From Alphaproteobacteria bacterium (GTDB taxonomy: Bacteria; Pseudomonadota; Alphaproteobacteria; Micavibrionales; UBA2020): DNA of 5,344 nucleotides. The stretch covers positions 1-5,344 of the forward strand of contig JAGLRU010000155.1 of assembly GCA_023136145.1 (NCBI GenBank). Reading direction: 5' to 3'. The notes under the pieces are model-generated. The model was not told the DNA's origin. It worked only from the letters and a program-made list of their open reading frames with translations, and made no database searches. Below, in pieces: positions 1-5,189 of this stretch (its first letter is position 1; every line of letters starts with the position of its first letter). The position numbers were made by a program, and so were the translations under genes.

Positions 1-2
1 GA

Positions 3-26
3 GCGTCTGACCTATTGCCGGAATGA
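3..26 (+). CDS. Possible 3' end of a plus-strand gene (partial)
   Basis: One plus-strand frame reads ASDLLPE and then TGA at 24-26. A second frame also stops very early, and the third runs on without sense through the tRNA. The only support that this is a gene end is the hairpin with a T-run about 16 bases downstream (42-81), which would be a normal position for its terminator. Seven residues are far too few to name a product. Confidence 0.3.
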   Translation, partial: ASDLLPE

Positions 27-41
27 AGGATTTAGAACTCC

Positions 42-81
42 AAAAACTGCCTTACCTTTCAAGGCTTTAGGTAGTTTTTTT
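42..81. terminator. Bidirectional rho-independent terminator
   Basis: AAAAACTGCCT (42-52) pairs with AGGTAGTTTTT (69-79), with one G-U pair on the plus strand. A nested CCTT/AAGG stem lies inside, and the T-run ends at 81. The A-run at 42-46 gives a T-run on the opposite strand, so the hairpin can end a plus-strand transcript coming from the left edge and also the minus-strand tRNA-Arg transcript, whose 3' end is at 98. The second role is an inference from position. Confidence 0.7.
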
Positions 82-97
82 GGTCATTCAAAAAAGA

Positions 98-174
98 TGG
101 TGCGCCCGAAGAGAGTCGAACTCCTAACCTTCTGATTCGTAGTCAGATGCTCTATCCAATTGAGCTACGGGCGC
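98..174 (-). tRNA. tRNA-Arg (anticodon ACG)
   Basis: On the minus strand the sequence folds as a complete cloverleaf. The acceptor stem is GCGCCCG/CGGGCGC, the D-stem GCTC/GAGC, the anticodon stem TCTGA/TCAGA with loop CTACGAA, and the T-arm AGGAG/CTCTT with loop TTCGACT. The discriminator is A, and CCA is encoded at 98-100. The anticodon ACG (plus-strand positions 138-140) reads CGU and, after A34-to-inosine editing, also CGC and CGA, so this is the main CGN-decoding arginine tRNA of bacteria. It is transcribed away from the lipoprotein gene on its right and probably ends at the hairpin at 42-81. I see no repeated copy of its 3' end within the window, so there is no sign that it serves as an integration site here. 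Confidence 0.97.
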
Positions 175-219
175 TTGCATCTAGAGCCTCAATATCTAAA
201 AACCTACAAAATGCACTGA

Positions 220-248
220 ACGGTACCTAAACTCCCCCCATATGGCAA
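220..248 (-). promoter_or_regulatory. Candidate promoter for tRNA-Arg
   Basis: On the minus strand TTGCCA (243-248) and TACCGT (220-225) are separated by 17 bases, which would start transcription about 40 bases before the tRNA. The -35 box is good but the -10 box is poor. This is the best pair I can see, not a firm call. Confidence 0.3.
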
Positions 249-299
249 GTGGAATTTATTTAATTTTAACCTGTTGAAATCAAATAATAATTTAACCCT

Positions 300-315
300 C
301 CACTTTTCCACTTTT
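300..315. repeat. Tandem 8-bp repeat CCACTTTT x2
   Basis: CCACTTTT occurs twice head to tail, about 30 bases upstream of the -35 box of the lipoprotein promoter. The rest of the 175-441 intergenic region is AT-rich and holds only the two promoter candidates. The direct repeat could be an activator or repressor site by position, but two short copies can arise by chance. Confidence 0.35.
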
Positions 316-343
316 AAAAAACGAAAACTGCTATTATGATACG

Positions 344-372
344 TTGAGTTTGTTGGATTTTTTAGTTATAAA
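344..372 (+). promoter_or_regulatory. Sigma70-like promoter of the lipoprotein-antiporter operon
   Basis: TTGAGT at 344-349 and TATAAA at 367-372 are separated by exactly 17 bases, close to the housekeeping consensus. Transcription would begin near 379, leaving a leader of about 60 bases before the TTG start at 442. A small CTAC/GTAG inverted repeat (396-407) lies in that leader. There is no other gene upstream on this strand for an alternative promoter. Confidence 0.6.
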
Positions 373-430
373 ATCTTAAATTAGCACGATAGATTCTACG
401 TCTGTAGATTTTTGGTCGTTCAGTAAGTAT

Positions 431-435
431 GAGGT
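431..435 (+). promoter_or_regulatory. Ribosome binding site that decides the TTG start
   Basis: GAGGT lies six bases before the TTG at 442. An in-frame TGA at 430-432 closes the frame just upstream, so TTG is the first available initiation codon, and it directly precedes a good signal peptide. Confidence 0.7.
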
Positions 436-441
436 ATCACC

Positions 442-1587
442 TTGCTAAATATTTTTCTGCGTAACAGTTTTTCCATCCTCTTTGTCACCATCGCTCTTAC
501 TGGTTGTGCTCGAGAAAAAGAACGTATAGCGCAATTTGTGATTCCATCACATGCCATCGAGGCGGAAGTGAAAGACCGTAACTTACCTGCTTTGGTTATT
601 ACTAATGAAGCATTTCCGGATATCATTCACCGCGAAACTTTGGTGACGCGAAAAGTGGAAGAAATAGGTCGCGAAGTAGATCAATTGCGAATCGCGATCA
701 GTGATGCTGGTAATCGATTACTTCAATTGCAAGTCAAGAACGATGCAGGGGCATCTGAATACTACTTCTTAATGGCTTCCATCAGCACTGAGCTGCAATC
801 CGGCTCAACTCCCGGCAACCCAAACTTGCAAGATAAGTGGATCCTCGCACAGAACAAGTTAAACTCTCTCGCTCAAAGTGCCGGATTGTTGAACGCTCTT
901 GCGACTGATATGTCTGGTCTAGCTTCACGTGCTTCCTATCTTTTGGAAGCAACGCAAGCTGCATTCTCCATTTCTGGTGCAGTCAAAGAAGACCACAAAA
1001 AATTGTCATTCGTAAGTGACAGAACCACCCAGAACGTTGCTCTTGTCAATCGCCTGCTTATCAGAGTCAATGATGAGATAATTCGCAGGACGACATATCT
1101 AAGGACGGAACGCGCAAATCTGCAAACATTGTCGCTAGGGATCGCCAATGGCGAGCTTTACGGTCAGAGCATGGCCAACAGTCTTTTCAAAAAAGCCATG
1201 GAAGACGGTGGTAAATCTTCTATGCCCACTAATATTACATCTCCTTCATCCAACTCTGCGACATCTCCTACAGCCTCTTTAAGTTCTCGTCGACCTCTTG
1301 TGATTATCCACTTTGACCGTCCGAACGTGAACTATGATCAACCGATGTACACTGCAATTAATAAGGCTTTGGAAAAATATCCGGCAGCCAGATTTGATCT
1401 AGTAGCTGTGAGCAACATGGAAGGAAATCCAGCGCAAATGATGCTATCTTCCATTGAAGCACGTAAAAACGGTGAGGCAGTTCTGCGCTCTCTGATCCAG
1501 ATGGGGCTGCCGCTTGAGCGTATTCGCCTAAGTGCCGCAAGTAGCAAAGATGTAATCAACAGTGAAGTCCATATTTATCTTCAATAA
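442..1587 (+). CDS. Lipoprotein with degenerate OmpA-like C-terminal domain
   Basis: A 381-residue envelope lipoprotein of unknown function. Residues 1-21 form a signal peptide with Arg7 followed by a hydrophobic stretch. The lipobox LTGC puts the lipidated cysteine at residue 22. Ala at +2 favours outer-membrane sorting by the E. coli rule. Residues about 65-250 look mostly helical, with heptad-like stretches (near 65-100 and 185-235). Residues about 258-284 are a Ser/Thr/Pro-rich linker. Residues about 285-381 resemble an OmpA-family alpha/beta domain: VIIHFDRPNVNYDQ, then LSSIEARKNGEAVLRSL, GLPLERIRLSA and a final EVHIYLQ strand. The usual peptidoglycan-contacting Asp of 'GHTD' and Arg of 'NRRV' are not evident, so cell-wall binding is doubtful. 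Translation starts at TTG (RBS at 431-435). The stop codon overlaps the antiporter start by one base, so the two are co-transcribed. Lipoprotein status is confident; the domain call is moderate. Confidence 0.88.
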   Translation: MLNIFLRNSFSILFVTIALTGCAREKERIAQFVIPSHAIEAEVKDRNLPALVITNEAFPDIIHRETLVTRKVEEIGREVDQLRIAISDAGNRLLQLQVKNDAGASEYYFLMASISTELQSGSTPGNPNLQDKWILAQNKLNSLAQSAGLLNALATDMSGLASRASYLLEATQAAFSISGAVKEDHKKLSFVSDRTTQNVALVNRLLIRVNDEIIRRTTYLRTERANLQTLSLGIANGELYGQSMANSLFKKAMEDGGKSSMPTNITSPSSNSATSPTASLSSRRPLVIIHFDRPNVNYDQPMYTAINKALEKYPAARFDLVAVSNMEGNPAQMMLSSIEARKNGEAVLRSLIQMGLPLERIRLSAASSKDVINSEVHIYLQ

Positions 1588-2771
1588 TGGAAATCGTACA
1601 TTTCGACAATCTTACAGCCATAGCCTTGGTTACAATGGCTGCCCTTTTTTGTGGGCTATTGTTGATTCGTTTGCGTCAACCGGCAATCGTTGGATATATT
1701 CTGGCGGGAGTAGTTCTTGGGCCAACTGGGCTTAAGGTCATTTCTAACACTGAAACTGTTCAAATTCTAGCTGAACTCGGCGTTATCATGCTCTTGTTTC
1801 TGATAGGCATGGAGTTGTCATTACGCGGGTTCAAAAGCGTTTACAAGACGGCTCTTGCCGCCGCCGGGCTGCAAATCATCATGTCCATTAGCCTGTTCTG
1901 GGGCATCGGCATGTTTCTGGAATGGAGCATTGAGCGTGTGTTAGTCTTTGGCTTCGCTACTGCATTATCCAGCACCGCCGTTGCCATTAAAATCCTCGAA
2001 GAAACTGGTGATTTACGCACTCCAGTTGGACGCACAACAGTTTCCGTTCTAATTGCCCAAGACCTTGCTGTCATTCCGATGCTTCTGATTGTTGGTGCTT
2101 TTGGATCAGGATCAGGAAGCGGATCGGCGATAGCAGTTCTCGCAAAGCTAGCCTTTTCTATCGGATTTTTGGGCTGGCTCACATGGTTCCTCTCTAGGCG
2201 TGGAAAACTAACTATCCCCATGACGGACTGGATCATTTCCAGACCGGAGATATTACCTTTGTCTGCCATGGCTTTTTGCTTCACTTGGGCAGTATTATCT
2301 GGTCTGCTTGGACTTTCCACCGCATACGGCGCGTTCGTGGCGGGACTCATCATCGGAAACTCCAATATCCGCTCATCGCTTCATAAAGCCGCAGAACCGA
2401 TTCAGACTATACTGTTGATGGTTTTTTTCCTGTCCATCGGGCTTTTGATCGATGTCAACTTTATGATCCAAAACTGGCAGAACGTACTGATCGTTCTTTC
2501 AATTGTTACGCTCCTGAAATCAATCATTAACGTAGCGATCTTGCATTTTCTTGGGGAGCCGTGGGATCGCGCTTTTCATAGTGGCGTAGCAATGACACAA
2601 ATCGGGGAATTTTCATTCGTTGTCGTTGCGGCTGGGCTGGCTTCCAACGTAGTTACGTCGGACGGCTACCACCTGATGATTACCGTTATCGCGTTAAGCT
2701 TGCTTATCAGTCCGTTATGGCTGGGTATAGCCCGTCACCTGCACGACATTACTATCGGCAAGAGAAAATGA
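1587..2771 (+). CDS. CPA2/Kef-type cation:proton antiporter, membrane domain only
   Basis: A 394-residue polytopic inner-membrane protein of the monovalent cation:proton antiporter-2 family (Na_H_Exchanger fold), expected to exchange K+ or Na+ for H+. Family landmarks appear in order: LRQPAIVGYILAGVVLGPTGL (about 29-49), ELGVIMLLFLIGMELS (63-78), ATALSSTAVA (124-133), AQDLAVIPML (157-166), GLSTAYGAFVAGLIIG (242-257), FFLSIGLLIDV (280-290), Lys311 and QIGEFSFVV (338-346). The Gln158-Asp159 pair at the transport site matches KefC/YbaL-type members; NapA-type exchangers have Asp-Asp there. Unlike KefB/KefC (about 600 residues), the protein stops after the transport domain, with no RCK/TrkA-N nucleotide-binding domain. 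An unusual Gly-Ser run (173-180) sits in a loop after the QD helix. ATG overlaps the lipoprotein stop (TAATG), and no Shine-Dalgarno sequence precedes it, which implies translational coupling. The ion cannot be decided from sequence alone. Confidence 0.93.
   Translation: MEIVHFDNLTAIALVTMAALFCGLLLIRLRQPAIVGYILAGVVLGPTGLKVISNTETVQILAELGVIMLLFLIGMELSLRGFKSVYKTALAAAGLQIIMSISLFWGIGMFLEWSIERVLVFGFATALSSTAVAIKILEETGDLRTPVGRTTVSVLIAQDLAVIPMLLIVGAFGSGSGSGSAIAVLAKLAFSIGFLGWLTWFLSRRGKLTIPMTDWIISRPEILPLSAMAFCFTWAVLSGLLGLSTAYGAFVAGLIIGNSNIRSSLHKAAEPIQTILLMVFFLSIGLLIDVNFMIQNWQNVLIVLSIVTLLKSIINVAILHFLGEPWDRAFHSGVAMTQIGEFSFVVVAAGLASNVVTSDGYHLMITVIALSLLISPLWLGIARHLHDITIGKRK
2103..2126 (+). repeat. Gly-Ser-coding microrepeat in the antiporter gene
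   Basis: Four consecutive Gly-Ser codon pairs (residues 173-180) are encoded by near-repeats of GGATCA. They lie between the QD helix and the next membrane segment, where CPA2 proteins have a loop. The repeat unit is six bases, so changes in copy number would keep the frame and only alter loop length. Confidence 0.6.
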
Positions 2772-2781
2772 GGCAACTGAA

Positions 2782-3432
2782 TTATTGTCCATACAACGTG
2801 TGATAGTATGTATACACAGCTCCGTTCTGAATGCAGAAAAAGTCATTGCCGTCTATACCGACACCTTTGATCGTGCTGCCAGCCACATCAAAATCATTTC
2901 CACCTGCACCCCATACAACCTGCACGTCAGCTGCAATTGGCGTTGACGATTCTGCTCCCAATCCGACCAGAAGTTGCGAACACACTCCGAGAGAGATGTC
3001 CTCCAGAACTGCCAAAGCTTCAGAACCGGCTGTCGTGTCTGTAACAACACCCTTCACATAGTAATAGTTGGTTGGTGTCCTGACATCCTGAAAAATCCAT
3101 GAAGTTGCATTGCCAATCTCATTTGGAAGAGGAACTAAGGTTGCCCCGCCTCCAGCCACATCAAATACTTTGGAAGTTCCAGTTCCAGCAGTAAAATCAA
3201 TGATATTCACTGATGTTCCTGAAATAACCATGCGGGTTACAATTGCCCGAATCATTGCAGCATATTGTATTAGCTGACTAGAATGAACACGCCTTGTTTC
3301 CTTCTCAATCGCCACGCCTCCTCGACTAGATTGCGTTATAGCATAGGACAATGCAGCGAATAGAAACACCGTAATTAAAATTAGGAACAAAACGTTGCCA
3401 CGTTCATGGTGGAAAGATTTTTTCCGTTTCAT
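2782..3432 (-). CDS. Pilin-like secreted or membrane protein (paralog of the gene at 4431-5171)
   Basis: A 216-residue protein of no family I can name. The N-terminus MKRKKSFHHERGN is basic and is followed by a hydrophobic helix (about 14-32, with FAALSYAITQS). Gly12-Asn13 before the helix resembles a prepilin peptidase site, but the Glu at +5 of major pilins is missing, as in GspK-type minor pseudopilins. The rest looks like a compact beta-rich domain with Cys151 and Cys200, probably a disulfide. Blocks shared with the 4431-5171 product are VFDxAGGGA, KGVxTD, LAVL, VCxQ...GLG and FxCI...YYHxLxxQ. I chose ATG at 3432 because it aligns with that paralog. The frame stays open upstream to an ATG at 3558, but that extension overlaps the preceding gene and has no homologous part. 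The start lies in a (TTTTC)4 repeat with no strong Shine-Dalgarno. The stop is 10 bases from the convergent antiporter stop. Confidence 0.8.
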   Translation of the reverse strand: MKRKKSFHHERGNVLFLILITVFLFAALSYAITQSSRGGVAIEKETRRVHSSQLIQYAAMIRAIVTRMVISGTSVNIIDFTAGTGTSKVFDVAGGGATLVPLPNEIGNATSWIFQDVRTPTNYYYVKGVVTDTTAGSEALAVLEDISLGVCSQLLVGLGAESSTPIAADVQVVWGAGGNDFDVAGSTIKGVGIDGNDFFCIQNGAVYTYYHTLYGQ

Positions 3433-3451
3433 TTTCTTTTCTTTTCTTTTC
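3432..3451 (-). repeat. Pentanucleotide repeat (TTTTC)4 at a start codon
   Basis: Four perfect TTTTC units on the plus strand read as GAAAA units in the transcript, and the last A of the tract is the A of the ATG at 3432. The repeat takes the place where a Shine-Dalgarno sequence should be. Simple repeats of this kind can change length by slippage, here altering the purine tract in front of the start codon by five bases at a time. Confidence 0.8.
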
Positions 3452-3463
3452 ACAATTTTAAAC

Positions 3464-3492
3464 AAACTAAAAAAAGCAAGTTTTTCTAGTTT
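3464..3492 (-). other. AT-rich stem-loop between two pilin-like genes
   Basis: In the minus-strand transcript AAACTAGAAAAA (3492-3481) pairs over 12 positions with TTTTTTTAGTTT (3475-3464) around a CTTGC loop. The only non-Watson-Crick pair is G-U, which becomes an A-C mismatch on the plus strand, so the hairpin is better formed in the minus-strand RNA. It begins 14 bases after the stop of the gene at 3507-4193. It could attenuate read-through or stabilise the upstream message. It is not a classical terminator, because the T-run lies inside the stem. Confidence 0.5.
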
Positions 3493-3506
3493 AAATTGAA
3501 CGCCGA

Positions 3507-4193
3507 TCAAGGACAAGCTTTTCTCAAAATCCAGACTGTGAAACATCTGACTCCGCATGAGTTATAATCCATATCCGCCTGACATGTGCCAAATTTCGCC
3601 ATTAGCCTGGCGAGTGCGTTGACGGATGCCAAATCACTAGCTGCAGTTGTCTGGATATAAACGCCGTTTGCGTCATTGGTATATGTCCAATCAGTGAATC
3701 CAGTGGGAGGCGGCGGCAGAAAACGCCCTTGATTGTTAGCACCTTGAAACATATTAGCCTCGCTGATAGGTGCTCCAATGCAGGTCAGATTTTCGACATT
3801 ATTGTTCGCAGCGAGAGTAACACAACCAGATGCCCCTCCGGTTGCAACGCACCCGGCTGGAGCATTCGTAATCAAATCAGTATCTGGATCAATCGGATAA
3901 GGATTGTTAGCATTGTCGGCAGCAGTAATGACCCCATCAGGAGTAGCTAATGGAGCTATATCCCCTCCGCCTTGCGGAAATTCCATAGCACATTGCTGTA
4001 CTGCGGACCGTATCAAATTAACTTGGGAAAAAAGCTCCTCAGCGATACGAACAGAACTTTGAGCGGAGTAGTTTTCTCGGCTGTCTTTTACAAAGGCGTA
4101 AGTAAGTGCCGCCATAAGCCCGATTGCCAGAAAAACATAAAACAGGACATTGCCGGAATCACTGTTTTCCGAGACGAATCCAGAATTATCCAT
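3507..4193 (-). CDS. Cysteine-rich pilin-like protein
   Basis: A 228-residue protein of no family I can name, with the same plan as its two neighbours but divergent. It has a short polar N-terminus, Gly14-Asn15, then a hydrophobic helix (about 16-34, VLFYVFLAIGLMAALTYAF) without Glu at +5. An amphipathic helical stretch follows (about 45-72), then a secreted-type domain. The segment MFQGANNQG...PPPPTGFTDWTY (about 148-171) corresponds to the VFDAAGGG...PPPTG...WTF block of the 4431-5171 product. There are eight Cys (68, 115, 124, 138, 204, 213, 217, 227), several close to the C-terminus, suggesting a disulfide-stabilised periplasmic or extracellular fold. I chose ATG at 4193, preceded by AGGGA with five bases' spacing. 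Upstream in-frame ATGs at 4208 and 4253 would translate the palindromic repeat at 4203-4310 and are less likely. The reading frame is intact. Confidence 0.8.
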   Translation of the reverse strand: MDNSGFVSENSDSGNVLFYVFLAIGLMAALTYAFVKDSRENYSAQSSVRIAEELFSQVNLIRSAVQQCAMEFPQGGGDIAPLATPDGVITAADNANNPYPIDPDTDLITNAPAGCVATGGASGCVTLAANNNVENLTCIGAPISEANMFQGANNQGRFLPPPPTGFTDWTYTNDANGVYIQTTAASDLASVNALARLMAKFGTCQADMDYNSCGVRCFTVWILRKACP

Positions 4194-4202
4194 ACTCTTC
4201 CC

Positions 4203-4310
4203 TGTCATGCCCGACTCCGCGCGGGCATCCGGTAGCGTGTCCACGCGTCTCATAGACTCATAAGACGGCCAGACGGCCTTCCAGACCCCCGCGCAAGGCG
4301 GTGGTGACGA
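4203..4310. repeat. GC-rich palindromic intergenic repeat element (REP-like)
   Basis: A GC-rich block in an AT-rich intergenic region. At one end ATGCCCG (4207-4213) and CGGGCAT (4222-4228) form a hairpin, preceded by TGTC. GCGTG/CACGC (4235-4246) forms a second small palindrome, and CGTCT/AGACG (4246-4267) a third. AGACGGCC is repeated in tandem at 4263-4278. At the other end ACCCCCGC (4285-4292) pairs with GCGGTGGT (4298-4305) with one mismatch, followed by GACG. The layout 'GTCAT-CCCG...CGGG-ATCC' at one end and 'CCAGA-CCCCGC...GCGG-TGACG' at the other resembles the dispersed intergenic repeats of many proteobacteria. That resemblance is from memory, and only one copy is in the window. Confidence 0.6.
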
Positions 4311-4337
4311 TGGTGTAATAATTTTAGATTTAGTTTT

Positions 4338-4375
4338 AAAAGCACAAAAGAACCCCCCTTGCGGGGAGGCTCCTT
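4338..4375 (-). terminator. Rho-independent terminator of the first pilin-like gene
   Basis: In the minus-strand transcript AAGGAGCC, a bulged U and CCCC (4375-4363) pair around a GCAA loop with GGGGGG and TTCTTT (4358-4347), followed by a T-rich tail through 4338. The U-rich 3' side occurs only in this orientation, so the hairpin ends the gene at 4431-5171 and separates it from the next pilin-like gene. Confidence 0.75.
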
Positions 4376-4396
4376 CGTTAGACGACCATAAGAATT

Positions 4397-4428
4397 AAAA
4401 ACGGTCATCATAATAGTTCTTACCGTTT
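4397..4428 (-). terminator. Second terminator-like hairpin directly after the stop codon
   Basis: AAACGGT (4428-4422) pairs with ACCGTTT (4405-4399) across a 16-base loop and ends in a run of T, three bases after the TAG at 4431-4433. The stem is short and the loop is long, so it would be weaker than the hairpin at 4338-4375. The two together look like a tandem terminator. Confidence 0.45.
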
Positions 4429-4430
4429 GT

Positions 4431-5171
4431 CTATTGCTCAACAAGCGCATGATAGTAATTATACGGTGCGATCGCACTCGTTGCATTGCTTATGCAGGAG
4501 AATGGGTTGCCAGTAATATTAGCAGCGTACTGATCACCACCGTTCACAGCACCAACAAGCGTAAATGCATTACCTAGAGCAGTATATGTCCCGGGCGTAT
4601 CCCAGTCTATCACAGAAACTGAAAGGAAGGCGGGCGCGTATGGACTTACCTGTCCAAGCCCCTTGTTGATTTGCTGACACACCGTCAAGCTGAGAGTTTC
4701 GCCAGCGGCATCTCCTCCCAAAACAGCCAGAACTTCACGACCTGTTACGGCAACATCTGTTCCAACACCCTTTACCCAAAAACCATCGGTCGCATGGTTG
4801 GCATCAACAAACGTCCATGCCGAGACGGCGGAGCCAACACCAGTTGGAGGAGGATTGACACTTGCGCCACCCCCTGCTGCGTCAAACACTTCGTAAGTCT
4901 TGCCCGTCGTCGTGGTCACTGTATCAATACCAGAAGTACCATAACCAGCCGTTCCAGTAATCAACATCCGAGTAACTGCCGTACGCAGAGTGGCAGGATA
5001 CTCGCAGATCGAGGCAGCAGTAATCAGTGCCTGCTCCTTATCAACAGTTCCACCACCGCGACCGGATTGCGTTATAGCATAAGACAGCGCGGCGAACAAA
5101 GCCACCGCAATCAAAATTAGAAACAATGCGTTACCACGCTCACTCCTGTATGTAGTATTTATATCGAACAT
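4431..5171 (-). CDS. Pilin-like secreted or membrane protein (first gene of the cluster)
   Basis: A 246-residue protein of no family I can name. MFDINTTYRSERGN is followed by a hydrophobic helix (about 15-34, ALFLILIAVALFAALSYAIT). Gly13-Asn14 looks like a prepilin peptidase site, but the residue at +5 is Leu, not Glu. After a Gly-rich joint and a helix (about 44-72), the remaining domain is rich in Gly, Thr, Ala and Val, as in secreted beta folds. Its Cys165 and Cys226 line up with Cys151/Cys200 of the paralog at 2782-3432, and an extra Cys lies at 56. The C-terminus YYHALVEQ matches YYHTLYGQ of that paralog. ATG at 5171 is chosen because AAAGGAGGAG lies eight bases upstream; an in-frame ATG at 5204 lies before this ribosome binding site. 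Tandem terminators follow, so it probably forms its own transcription unit. A role in a pilus or secretion pseudopilus is inferred from the N-terminus only. Confidence 0.85.
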   Translation of the reverse strand: MFDINTTYRSERGNALFLILIAVALFAALSYAITQSGRGGGTVDKEQALITAASICEYPATLRTAVTRMLITGTAGYGTSGIDTVTTTTGKTYEVFDAAGGGASVNPPPTGVGSAVSAWTFVDANHATDGFWVKGVGTDVAVTGREVLAVLGGDAAGETLSLTVCQQINKGLGQVSPYAPAFLSVSVIDWDTPGTYTALGNAFTLVGAVNGGDQYAANITGNPFSCISNATSAIAPYNYYHALVEQ

Positions 5172-5179
5172 TACAGAAT

Positions 5180-5189
5180 CTCCTCCTTT
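5180..5189 (-). promoter_or_regulatory. Strong ribosome binding site deciding the 5171 start
   Basis: AAAGGAGGAG on the minus strand lies eight bases before the ATG at 5171, the strongest Shine-Dalgarno sequence in the window. It suggests abundant translation, in contrast to the two downstream pilin-like genes. It excludes the ATG at 5204 as the main start. Confidence 0.85.

Noticed and set aside
98..174. tRNA-Arg as an integration site for a mobile element
   Set aside because: No integrase gene and no second copy of the tRNA 3' end appear in the window.
429..464. 11-codon leader ORF (MRYHLAKYFSA) overlapping the TTG start
   Set aside because: It has no clear ribosome binding site, and its second codon lies in the Shine-Dalgarno of the lipoprotein gene. 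A chance ATG is the simpler explanation.
1841..2365. 174-codon open frame on the minus strand inside the antiporter gene
   Set aside because: The plus strand here carries unmistakable CPA2 motifs, while the minus-strand translation resembles no protein and has no ribosome binding site.
3433..3558. 42-residue N-terminal extension of the gene at 2782-3432 (start at 3558)
   Set aside because: It overlaps the end of the upstream gene, its Lys/Glu-rich end is just the GAAAA repeat translated, and the paralog at 4431-5171 has nothing equivalent.
3500..3560. Frameshift joining the middle and last pilin-like genes
   Set aside because: The frames overlap here, but the middle gene ends with a sensible Cys-containing C-terminus and the last gene has its own complete N-terminal helix, so they are two genes.
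4671..5120. 149-codon plus-strand open frame opposite the first pilin-like gene
   Set aside because: It mirrors a gene with a strong ribosome binding site and a paralog. Its own translation is rich in Cys, Arg and Ser without any recognisable pattern.
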